Part shown: positions 24,010 through 34,554 of the stretch, one piece after another | Position numbering within the stretch: the first letter of the stretch is position 1 | Layout: every line of letters begins with the position of its first letter | Source: Bradysia coprophila | Lineage: Eukaryota; Arthropoda; Insecta; Diptera; Sciaridae | Length of the DNA stretch: 64,000 bases | Assembly (NCBI RefSeq): GCF_014529535.1 | Contig: NC_050735.1 | Location: 1,364,001 to 1,428,000 of the forward strand | Direction: 5' to 3' | Translations under genes and position numbers: made by a program | The notes under the pieces: model-generated | Told to the model about the DNA's origin: nothing | The model's input: only the letters and a program-made list of their open reading frames with translations | Database searches by the model: none

Positions 24010-25652
24010 CGTCGACTGCAACAAAATTGGCACGGAGTATCATTCAGTGTCCAGCCCGCAACTATGCACAAAAAATTCCCGACCATTTGCTTCATGTTCC
24101 AGACGCAGCCGATCCCAAATTTTTTCACATGGTTGAATACTACTTTCAACGGGGTCTGCAACTGTCCGAGAATGAATTGATCAGCACCATCAAAGGAAAT
24201 GCCAGTGCTGCCGAAAAGACAAAACGTGCGTCCGGAATCTTGATGCTCATGCAAAGATGTGATGCCATTCTTGAGGTCACATTTCCGATTAAACGAGATT
24301 CGGGAGAGTTTGAAATGGTAACGGGTTACCGTGCTCACCATTGTACCCATCGAACTCCGGTCAAAGGTGGTATACGTTATTCGCTGGATGTGTGCAGAGA
24401 TGAGGTGAAAGCTCTGTCCGCTCTTATGACGTTCAAATGTGCCTGTGTGGATGTGCCGTATGGTGGGGCAAAGGCTGGAGTTAAAATTGATCCCAAGCAG
24501 TATTCCGAAAATGAATTGGAGAAAATCACTCGAGATTTTACGTTAGAACTGGCGAAGAAAGGTTTTATTGGGCCTGGAATAGATGTACCAGCACCTGATG
24601 TAGGAACGAGCGAACGTGAAATGGCATGGATTGCAGACACGTACTTGAAGACTCTTGGATACAACGATTTGAATGCTCGGGCATGTGTAACCGGTAAACC
24701 GATAAATCAGGGTGGAATACATGGACGTGTTGCAGGTAGATTTGTTTACTTTGCCATAATGTTGGTCAATTAACTTTAATCAAAACTATTAACAGCTACC
24801 GGTCGTGGAGTCTTTCATGCTGTGGATAATTTCACTAAAAATGAGGATTGCATGAAAATGATTGATGTGCCAATTGGCTTAAAAAACAAGACCTTTATTG
24901 TGCAGGGTTTCGGAAACGTTGGTTCGAATTCGTGTGTGTATTTGACAAAGGGCGGCGCAAAGTGCATTGGAATTTTGGAACGCGACGGATCGATTGTTAA
25001 TCCAAATGGTATCGACATAACTCAACTGCTCGAGTTTCGAAGCAAAAACGGTACCATCGTTGGATTTCCTGGAGCGAAAAAGTATTGCGGAGAGAACCTC
25101 ATGTTTGAGAAATGCGATATTTTCGTACCAGCCGCTCATGAAAAGGTTATAACCAAAGACAATGCTGACAAAATCCAAGCGAAAATCATTGTTGAAGGTG
25201 CGAACGGGCCAACAACTCCTGCCGCGCATACGATACTGGTCAACCGCAAAATTTTGGTTATACCAGATCTATTCGCTACATCTGGCGGTGTGACTGTGTC
25301 GTTCTTTGAATGGCTGAAAAATATCAATCACGTCTCCTTCGGTCGTCTTCACTTCAAATACGAACGAGAATCGAGTTTCCATCTATTGAATTCCGTCGAA
25401 CAATCGCTAAAGAAGCATTTCGGTAAGGACATTTCCGTTGCACCATCCGACTCGTTCCGAGAACGCATACACAGTGCATCCGAGAAAGATATAGTTTATT
25501 CCGGTCTCGACTATACCATGGAACGATCGGCTAAGGCAATCATGAAAACTGCAACGAAATACAATTTGGGGCTGGATTTCCGCACGGCGGCCTACATTAA
25601 TTCCATTGAGAAAATATTTGTTACGTACAGAGACGCTGGAATTGCATTCTAG
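23997..25652 (+). CDS. Gdh: Glutamate dehydrogenase, mitochondrial
   Basis: Exons 23997-24735 and 24796-25652 join across a 60-nt GT-AG intron (phase 1) to give 531 aa, slightly short of the 540-560 aa usual for animals. The enzyme interconverts glutamate and 2-oxoglutarate in the mitochondrial matrix. The N-terminus is basic, acidic-free and serine/threonine-rich, as for a transit peptide. Family marks are KGGIRYS (Lys123), the catalytic lysine in [18 protein letters not shown] (Lys147), [21 protein letters not shown], the dinucleotide motif GFGNVG (284-289), and the C-terminal antenna and helix ending TYRDAGIAF. Catalytic residues look intact, but substitutions at usually constant sites (for example AAHEK, HHCTHRT) make a second, perhaps tissue-restricted paralogue possible, as with Drosophila bb8. 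Reading through the intron would stop after 14 extra codons. Confidence 0.95.
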
Positions 25653-25712
25653 GCGCTGTCGTGGATGTTTGAGTATGAAAAGGAACATTGTTTGTTGCAT
25701 TTATTAACTTGA

Positions 25713-25718
25713 AATAAA
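25713..25718 (+). terminator. Polyadenylation signal of Gdh
   Basis: AATAAA lies 60 bp after the Gdh stop codon. Confidence 0.6.
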
Positions 25719-27040
25719 TCAACTCGAAAAGGAATTCTAGGAGAGTTTGTTCTGTCGGATTGTACAGTCACAGATACCTGATATGATACGCAATTTGATA
25801 AGTTCAATATTGTAATCGAACGTATCAAGTTAAGAGGTATCGAGGTATCGTTTCGGAAGAGCAATTTTACATTTTTGTTCGATCCCTGCAAACAATTTAC
25901 AAATTTACAGACACTCTGTCTCAGTCTCTTCTCGTCTTACTGATCTGATTAACCGATAGATTTTATCACAACGAAATGTGATAACGACACTGACCTTCAC
26001 CATTTCCGTAGTAGAGCGCTAAAATTTAAACAGCCTCGATGAAGCGGGTAACAGTGGCAGAGACAGAATTTTACGACATGAGAAAATGCGACAAAGTGGT
26101 TCTGTCGTAAAATTTGGATTTTCTTAGCGCAACATTTTTGAATTTGAATTTTTAAGAATTCGATTTTGATTGATTGAACACAAGAAACAATCAACATTTT
26201 TCTAATCAATACTCGCAACAGCTCAAACCTAGCCTGAAACGAGAAAGTCTAATTGAAATCAAGTTGGGTTTAGGTTTTTAATCGATTGATCACAGGAACT
26301 GAAACAGCGAAAATCTGATCACATAAACAGATTCAGAAAAAGTCTCAGGCCTAGAATCTAGACCGTTTAGAGCACAGGAAATGAATCAGGTCGTGTGAGT
26401 GCTATCCTAGGTACATATCTCAATGTAACAGTTTCTTTGGATCTATTCACATAAAAACAATTTTAATGTTTATGAAAGCGAGAACATTAGCCACGGGTTT
26501 TTACGTTTTTGAAAACATTGAACACCGATTTTAATATCTATGAGCACACTGTACACGGATGGTACATTGCTAACCAATTATTCCCTTGACTGAAAGTCAG
26601 GGTCTTACACCAAAAAATACCGAAATATGTGGGTGACAAAAAAGTTCACTATGATTGAAAATGTATGAAATGGTATGAAAAACGTTAAATGTGGGTGACA
26701 AAAAATCGTTGAAGGCACGATAACTTGAGTAATTCTCAAGCAATTTGGATGAATCTTTTTTTTAAATACGTGGAATTAAAATCTCGAGGCTAAGTTCGAA
26801 GATGGGCAATGTGGGACGAAGGATCTGGAAGCTATCCAGGAAAAACAGGATTTTACACTGTTGATTATAGCCTTAATCGAAAAAGATTACTTTGATGAAA
26901 TTTGATTTGGTTGCGTAGTGTGTGTAAATCGTATAAGTATGTTTTCGATAATGTGCATGAAACAAGTAAAAAGAAAAATTTCGTCACTACATGCCCAGCC
27001 TCTAACCGGTAAACATCTCTTGTTAGTGAACTGCTAACAA

Positions 27041-27372
27041 ATTTGATAGTTGACTAACAACTTGATAGTTGACTATCAAATTTGATAGTTGACTAACAAC
27101 TTGATAGTTGACTATCAAATTTGATAGTTGACTAACAACTTGATAGTTGACTAACAACTTGATAGTTGACTATCAAATTTGATAGTTGACTAACAACTTG
27201 ATAGTTGACTAACAACTTGATAGTTGACTATCAAATTTTATAGTTGACTATCAAATTTGATAGTTGACTATCAAATTTTATAGTTGACTATCAAATTTTA
27301 TAGTTGACTAACAACTTGATAGTTGAATAACAACTTGAGACTATCAAAATTGATAGTTGAGTAACAAATTTA
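27041..27372. repeat. Palindromic minisatellite of HINE copy B
   Basis: Units of CAACTTGATAGTTGACTA and CAAATTTGATAGTTGACTAT run in one polarity only, with a few degenerate units at the right edge. Confidence 0.85.
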
Positions 27373-27811
27373 ATGCGTCTACTATACCAAAGAAAGATGT
27401 TTTTTACTCAATGTCTTACGGCAGAAAAATGCCTGCTATCAAATGAGCACACTATGATTGAAAAGTGTAGGAAATTTTATGTTAAATGTAACCATCATTC
27501 TTTGTAGGCAATATAAGATAAGTCATTCTCAACTAATTTCTAAATATTTTTTTTAAATTCATTATTCCAACAATCAAACAAAATATTTTACAACTCCCAT
27601 ACGAGTGTGAAGTTTGCGGCCAGAGCAAAGTGAGGGCCGTTATTCTCACGAGTCGTGATAATTTTATAGAAAAATTCAATTTTACCGATAAAAAATAATA
27701 AATTACCGATAGAAATGTGGTACATGTCGCTGGCACCTCTTCAGTAAATCAGTAAAAAAAGGCTTTCCTTCACACTTTGTCGATTTTGGAAATATAAAGC
27801 AATGGCGGTTC

Positions 27812-28012
27812 GTTCCTAGGGACTCCATCCTTCAACGAAATGTAATGAGAAGGCGTTCTGTTCGCTCCTAGGGAATTCATCCTTCTACGAAATGTAATGC
27901 AAAGGCGTTCTGTTCGTTCCTAGAGAATTCATCCTTTTACAAAACTTAACGAGAAGGCGTTTTGTTCGTTCCTAGGGAATTCATCCTTCTACGAAATGTA
28001 ACTTAGAGACGT
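27812..28012 (+). repeat. ~51-bp tandem repeat inside HINE copy B
   Basis: Four to five units carry the GTTCCTAGGGAATTCATCCTT word. It is followed at about 28022-28075 by a hairpin with TTCACTTTTGTCG arms. Confidence 0.7.
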
Positions 28013-29413
28013 TTCGTCAATTCTTCACTTTTGTCGCTTTCTGAATCGACGAAAAAAATCGACAAAAGTGAAGAAACGACAAAAAAAATTAAATTAATTT
28101 ATCGGTCGTTTATTACCATCCAAATTTTATTCACGATTGAAGGTTTTGTAAATTTAGTAAGTACCGGGGGACTTCCTTTTTTGTACAAAACTGTAAGAGA
28201 AGAACATCTATCGCGTTTTTTATTTTTTTACCAAAGTGAAAGAGTCCTCTCATCGTTCCACATTCGTAAAACTTCGCATCTACTCTGATTAAATTTGACA
28301 AAATGGCAATCAAACAGAATAATAGATAGGTCATACGAGTGGGAAGTTTGCGGCCAGAGCGGAGCGAGGGCCGTAATTCACACGAGTCTCATTTTTTTTA
28401 CGATTTGTGGTTGATTGAAAATCTTGCTGCAAATTTATAAGAAAAATGAGAACTCAAAGATCATTCGGTCTTACGTTCGAAGGTTTATTTGAAGAACTTT
28501 TTCTGTCAAATTTTGTTGTCATGTATAGAGTAATCGATACATTAAATGTAGGTATTTGTATCAGTGATGCTTCGGAAGTTCAACAATGAAATTGATCAAA
28601 AATATATTGAAAAAATTGTCAGTCAAGGGACCTGACCCGCCCAAAAGGTGGGACCTAGTTAATAATAAAATCATAATTTTGCACACTTTTTCACACAAAA
28701 AACGAAAAATCATCAAAATCAACCACATCAAAACAAGAAATCTGATTTATAATTTTCTCAACTGTCACTTTTTCGTTGTACCACTTTGTCGCAATATGAC
28801 GCAACGACAAAACGACTCTGCCACTGTTACCCGCTTCATCGAGGCTGTTTACTAAAATTGGTGTTATCTTTCAAACGTTTTGTTACAGCAAATCTTGCAG
28901 CATATTTATCTGTAACAGTGCACGATAATTCCAGCAAGAGAGCACACATCAATCAGTAAAACAAACATTGTGTTATTAAACACTCATTCATAAACAACAT
29001 ACCGTCGAGCTAACTTTATTCCATTGTTTGTAATCGTATGGTGTGCGGTATGCGGTATACATTCTGTTTAGATGACTGGCACCCTTAGCATTTCAATTTT
29101 ATTGAACTTGAATAAACAAAAGACACAGTTCTCTATTTTGGTTGTGGAATTGTTGAGACTGTTTTTTGTTTTATTAGTCATAACAACAGTGTGAGATGCA
29201 CACGTTCCAGTGCTGCAGTTATCATATACTTATATATATATATATTCAATCGCCACTTACACATCCACAAAACATATGGTAATCAGTTACGTGTTGTTCG
29301 TAATGTTAGTGTTAAGCATTTACGTTCATTCAGAGATTATTTTGTCATGAAAAAAATCTAAAAATTTTATAACTCAATGGCATTTGTTGTTTAAACGCCG
29401 TGCAGTCGGTGTG

Positions 29414-29420
29414 TATAAAA
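29414..29420 (+). promoter_or_regulatory. Orphan TATA box
   Basis: TATAAAA stands in a GTGTATAAAAGTG context with no coding region for 10 kb downstream on this strand. Its assignment to any gene is a guess. Confidence 0.2.
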
Positions 29421-30741
29421 GTGTATCGGTATTCTTTCGTTCCGCTTTAAGTTTTTTCGAATTAAGCCTCGAATTAATAAACAAACATTTAACCCGTAAC
29501 GTGATTGGAAATCGAATGAAATTTAATTGAATTTTGTGTTATCGTTGCCATAAAGTGACAAATTAATCGCGAAAAAGTTTGATAATTGATCCAATGAAAT
29601 TTCGAAGATTGTAAGCGAAATATGGAAATATTCGGTTGGAAATTGGTGTGGCTCTGTGTCTTTTATTTTGTTGTTATTAATGTTGCACCGAAAATTGTGA
29701 GCATAATCAGTGAAACGTTGTAAACAATAGATGATCATCTTGCCGCAAAGGATTTAACATTTAAAGTTCAAGGTACGAAACAGACAAACAAAATCAATCA
29801 ACAAAAAGTGCAAGTATTTATACAAGCACTCAACATTTACCATTTAAAAACTGTTTAGTTTAAGATATCGAAAATATGATATCACAGCAAATTCTTGAAA
29901 CGGCATAATAAGTCGGTAATAAGTGGATTAGTCATTGGTGTTTTTTGTTGTTGTTGTTAATTTCATTCGAATCTTTTTATAGTTAACATGAAGCGAGTTA
30001 ATTCGTCATTGAAATGTGCTTGTAATAGAGATGATGATAATACTTTTTCAAATGTTTCGATTTGGAGTGGATTTATACAACTCTCTGCGTGTTCTGTGTG
30101 TATCAGTTAACGGTCTGATAAAATTATTGTCTTTTCTTTGATAAAAATGTTGTGGATCGTGGAAAAAGTTAACGTTTTCGATAAATGATTTGAATAATCT
30201 AATTTTGATAAAAGGCAATACATTAAGTGATCAATCATAGTTAACGGCATTTTTTGTGAATGGTCAACCGCGTTGACCGTTGCGGCCAGTTTTTTTTAAG
30301 ATTAAAGTTCGTTTTCAGAAACAATTTCCTTTTTTTTAAGTGGGATATCAATTTTATCAAATGTGTGACTAATTAAGAGGTATTTTTTTTAAGTTAACCA
30401 GGCTCCATCGGATCCACTGATCTAAAGATAAACATTTGCAAGGAGCGAGATATAACCTTTTGAAGTTCATCAAAATTTCCAGCCTTCGACTGAAACACTT
30501 CTTTTGTCATTTTCGAAGAATGCTTCAAAGCACATGTAAGATATCTGTGCTTGCCCCGTATCTCTTGGACAATACCTATTCAATGAACCTTCACAGTCTT
30601 TCGACTTTTGGTGAAAGTTCACTAGCCAATAAAAAAATATTAAAACTAAACGACTGCGGTTTTTGACTATTGGGGCCAAGGGCTATCTGGGCATGGAAAC
30701 AAAGCGTCGTTAAAAAATAGATCCGACGGAGGGCGTGGAGT

Positions 30742-30834
30742 AATCTGGCACACCATACACATTGATGGTGTGCCAGATTCACCTCTAAGGGGCGAATCTG
30801 GCACAGTCATACTATGATCGCGTGTGCCAGATTC
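30742..30834. repeat. Two palindromes built from AATCTGGCACAC
   Basis: 30742-30779 and 30794-30834 are separate hairpins, each with AATCTGGCACA arms, placed side by side. Confidence 0.75.
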
Positions 30835-31167
30835 CCCCGATGCCATTCTAAAATATCAGCTTCTAGCGACATCTTTGAAAGTAGTGCTATGGCATGGTAC
30901 AATGGTACATCGGTACAGTTTTCGAGTCTAATACTTCTTTTGATTTGTTAGAATTGATGAAACTTCTCCGGGTGAAAATGGAGTCAACAATGCAATTGAG
31001 AAATTTCCTTCGATAAATTCGGTTGCCTTTTGAGAAGGTTCGAAAAATAGAGACCTTATTTTTCACTGAGATCAGCAGTTTTGACATACACTGTGTTGTA
31101 TGAGCCAGAATTTATTAATTTTTGTCACCTCTGTCGGTAACAAATGAAGTAGCGAAAGTTTACAGCG

Positions 31168-31308
31168 ATAAACTCTCTAAATGACCGTCTTTTTCTAAAT
31201 CTCTTATTTCTCCAACTTCTCTCATTTCTCCATAACGAATATATAGAGAAATGAGAGAAGTAATAGTAATAAGTAATTTAGAAAAAGACGGACATTTAGA
31301 GAGTTTAT
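31168..31308. repeat. Long inverted repeat, ~60-bp arms
   Basis: ATAAACTCTCTAAATG with CGTCTTTTTCTAAAT pairs with ATTTAGAAAAAGACG and CATTTAGAGAGTTTAT. A CTTCTCTCATTTCTC / GAGAAATGAGAGAAG stem lies inside. Confidence 0.8.
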
Positions 31309-31550
31309 AACTGGAGCGACGTTGAGAGGATTCTATCTTGTTAAAGATTAAATATTGTCTCAGTTTGCGAGTTCATTTACCATGGCGTATGACACTCACT
31401 TCATTTTACAACTGAAAATGAGAATGAAACGATCGTGAGAAAGTTGACCAATGTCATCGTCACACAGTCACTCTTTACTAATAGCAGCTGTCTAATATTT
31501 GTAAAAGAGAAAATGTTCGCTTTTTCAGTGTCAGAAACCAGATCCACCGA

Positions 31551-31770
31551 GATCATTCATAAATTACGTAAAAAAGGGTTCAGTGCTGTCATCAAATTAA
31601 ATCTTAAATAACTCAGAAGTTCATGCTCTGCGAAGTTAGGACAATGTCCTATCTCCCAATATACCCTCCTAAATGGGGAGTAGAACATAGTTTTAACTTT
31701 TCAGAGCACGTATTACACGAGTTATTAAATATTTAATTTTGATGACAGCACTGAAATTTAATGAATGATC
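31551..31770. mobile_element. 220-bp fold-back element
   Basis: The ends GATCATTCAT and ATGAATGATC lead into matching inner arms (CAGTGCTGTCATCAAATTAA on the left, its inverse on the right). Confidence 0.65.
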
Positions 31771-32755
31771 CATCAGCTTAACCGCCATCGATGACCTACT
31801 TTTTTGTGATAAACTTATAAATCTCACTATTTGCTGAAGAGATATTAAAGTTTGAATTACGACTACCAGTACTTCCGTTTTAATGTCAACTAAAATAATT
31901 AAAAAGTTCAAAAGTAATCACCTAGAATGACGTCAATGTAAATATGACGATGATGATAACGATGATAAATATATCCCATTTTCTATAGTCCAATGATAGA
32001 GTTTGTTTTTCGCTGAAAGGTCAATCCCTACAATTTGTTCTTATCAGTTTTCTTGCTGCGGTCGTTTCATTTCATTCTAATTAAACACATTTCTTTGCTC
32101 TCATTTCGGAACACAATATACATGCAATTTGTATCACCTCCACTTCACAATAAATTATCTCATCAGCACGTATCAGATTGTTTACGATAGAATTATTCCA
32201 CCGTTGAAGTGTTATTATTAGTGAATCATAAGATAGCATAAATAATTGTCGAATGCATGCTTGACGTACCTGACGATGAAATAATTAGACAAACTCATCA
32301 AAATTCGAATGCTCTTTCAATTAATTTCGATTGCAATTCAGTTTAAATTTTCATTTCGGGTGCATAATCTCTTAATGCTCAACATTAGGCATTCAATATT
32401 GTGAGAAGTGCATAGCATTTAATTAGAAGAACGAACGATATAACGACAAACATACGACAAAATTGTTATAATTACATTCAACCATATGTCTGATTAAATG
32501 TTATATGCAGAAATTTCGTAATGAGAATATATCTGTGTGTCTTTGACAAAAAAAAAAACACTCTTTTTTCTACTCATCCAAAATATATACTCGAGCGTAT
32601 TGATACGCTTCATGTAATTGCTTGATGGATGACACAAACGACAGAAGCAAATTATTTTTATTCGTTCAGTTCAAACCGGATGACGCCATTTGAATTGTTC
32701 ATCGATGATGAAGTTCTTTAAATTATATTTTTGAACTGGTTGAATTGTCTGCCGA

Positions 32756-34546
32756 CAGTGCCGCCACATCACACGGACAAAACGGACATTTGCCTAGGGC
32801 GCAGCGATTTGAGGGCGCAAAATTTTAGGAAAAGGTGCTAATGTGTCGCTTCCCTTGTATTTTAAGATTATTGATTTAGCCTTATATTTTTGCTGTAAAA
32901 TGCATAAGTTTTTTAAAATTTTCTCCTGCGGTGCAAACTTCATTTAATTTAGTTTTCTGCTGTACTATGACATTATTACGATTGAAGGTTGCAAGTTGCA
33001 AAAATAGTTATTTATGCAATCGAGGTGCAAAGTACTTTATTTGGCTCTAGATGTGCAATTATGACACGAGGCCGCAGGCGGTGTGTCATAAAACACATCG
33101 TGAGCCTAATTAAGTACTTTGCATTGAGTTCCATACAACGTTTTATGTCACAGAGGCGTATAAAGTTTGCAAAATTTGCATATTATGATGCTGATTGGCA
33201 TAAATATCAGTTGATGAACTTATCTACGAATATTTTTAGAACAAATTTTTAATATATGGGGTAGTCTCATTTGGAAAAATGTTTGCCAAAGCTGCAATGG
33301 GTTGTGATATAGTTTCGTTCAACGAGAGGGGAATTTAGATGGCGTTGCGAGTAACTCTATGATAAATTTGAATAATCGTATGGGGGATGTGAGATTTTGC
33401 TAAATTTAAAAATTTTGGAGTACAGAAATCGTGGTTTTTGATTTTTCTCGTTATAATTAACATGTTTTCCATCGTTCAAAAATAGTTTCAGTGAAATTTT
33501 TTTTTTTTTTCATGTGGAACTATTTTTATACGACAAGAAATATTTTAATTTGAACAAGAAAAATCAAAAACTTTGATTTCCGCACTTCAAAATCTTTAAA
33601 TTCAAGAAAATTTCACAGCCTTCATACGAATATTCGAATTTATCATAGAGTTACTCCTAGCGTCATATGTTACTCTTTCTACGTACATGCAAAAAAAAGA
33701 TGGCGAAAATCACGACCCATTGTGACTAAGGTACTTAGATAAAACGAGAAAAACCGCGAGTTAACGCAACGTTTTGACAATAATTCAATTATTAGAAACA
33801 CAATTAATGGCATTAAGAACCCTTGGACGAAATATCCTCGGTTAAAAAACGCTCTTCATTGCCCCGAATTCGCAGTTGAAAAACCATTGGAATGAGCTTT
33901 CACAAAGAAGTTTGCAAACTATTTAAACCGTGACATTTATTTGTTCAAAAATCATTTGTAATTCAACTTCGGCGAAACTTGTAAGCTGTGAGGGGGCCTA
34001 CCGATGCAATGCAGAGTATCTTTACCTGCTCTCCGTTCACAGGTGCGTACGAGAACTCGTATATTTTCGGAAAATCCGACAGCTTATATTCAGTTGTACA
34101 AAAACTGTCTGTTAAAATTAATTGTATTGATGGTGACTGGTGACTTCTTTTGTTTTTTTTTTTTCGTTTGAAAATAATATCAAAACATGTTTTGCAAAAT
34201 CGTACTTAAAATAGAATCTCTAACCTAAACGACATCAAACATGAAAGGAACGGCTGGTTAGCTAAAATCCATTCTAAAGATGACAGACGCAAACACAATT
34301 TAGCTGGCCCAATGGGACAACGAAAACAGCGATGCGGGCTAACTCAACACGAGATGGACGAAATTGCAAACGCAAGACCAGTAACTCGATCGATGGGTAG
34401 GTCCTAGACCTTAGACCATAAAGTTAACAATTATACGCTAACCCTGAAAGTTAGTCGGATGCAAAGATAAGGAAGTAAGAAGAGTCTCGGGTAGGGGTGG
34501 AAACATTTTTTATGCCTAGGGCGCCAAAAACCTGGTGGCGGCACTG
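32756..34546. mobile_element. 1.8-kb hAT-type DNA transposon, non-autonomous
   Basis: Terminal inverted repeats CAGTGCCGCCAC are perfect over 12 bp and followed on both sides by GCCTAGGGCGC-type sequence. Identical 8-mers TCTGCCGA flank it at 32748-32755 and 34547-34554. A CAG start with an 8-bp target duplication is the hAT signature. Inside, a long fold-back occupies about 33350-33655. A 65-codon stop-free frame without an early ATG (34210-34407) has a non-random, basic composition and ends near RPVTRSM; I cannot assign it. No complete transposase remains. Confidence 0.85.
34210..34407 (+). pseudogene. Possible coding remnant inside the hAT element
   Basis: A 65-codon frame between stops is rich in charged residues and contains NLAGPMGQRKQRCG and RPVTRSM. 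The look is of a protein C-terminus rather than random AT-rich translation. It could be the tail of a transposon protein or a captured fragment. The family is unknown and the call is weak. Confidence 0.25.
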
Positions 34547-34554
34547 TCTGCCGA

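Larger units (their letters stand above)
26582..28659 (+). mobile_element. Helentron/HINE-like element, copy B (nested)
   Basis: It starts TCCCTTGACTGAAAGTCAGG and ends GGTGGGACCTAGT, 2078 bp, inserted between two T residues without target duplication. Compared with copy A it has only the second polarity of the 19/20-bp minisatellite, more units of the 51-bp repeat, and mutated GC palindromes (27617-27640 and 28349-28372). Outside the arrays the two copies are very similar, implying recent activity. Confidence 0.85.
26027..28851 (+). mobile_element. 747-bp TIR transposon copy 2, split by a HINE insertion
   Basis: Ends TAAACAGCCTCG...CGAGGCTGTTTA are flanked by identical 8-mers CTAAAATT (26019-26026 and 28852-28859). 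The element is interrupted by the rolling-circle element at 26582-28659. Removing that insert leaves 747 bp, the same length as copy 1, and restores the AATTA-TTAATAATAAAATC junction found intact (reverse complement) near 14390-14415. This proves both boundaries of the insert and shows that the TIR element is older. Confidence 0.9.
28860..32747. other. Gene-free spacer with an orphan TATA box and fold-backs
   Basis: No exon is supportable. TATAAAA at 29414-29420 is followed by long AT-rich, leader-like sequence to about 30.4 kb. It might be a distant non-coding first exon of the moody gene, but nothing in the sequence joins them. Fold-back repeats lie at 30742-30834, 31168-31308 and 31551-31770. 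Confidence 0.45.

Noticed and set aside
23928..25891. Minus-strand open frames opposite Gdh
   Set aside because: They are shadows of the Gdh coding exons and have no independent support.
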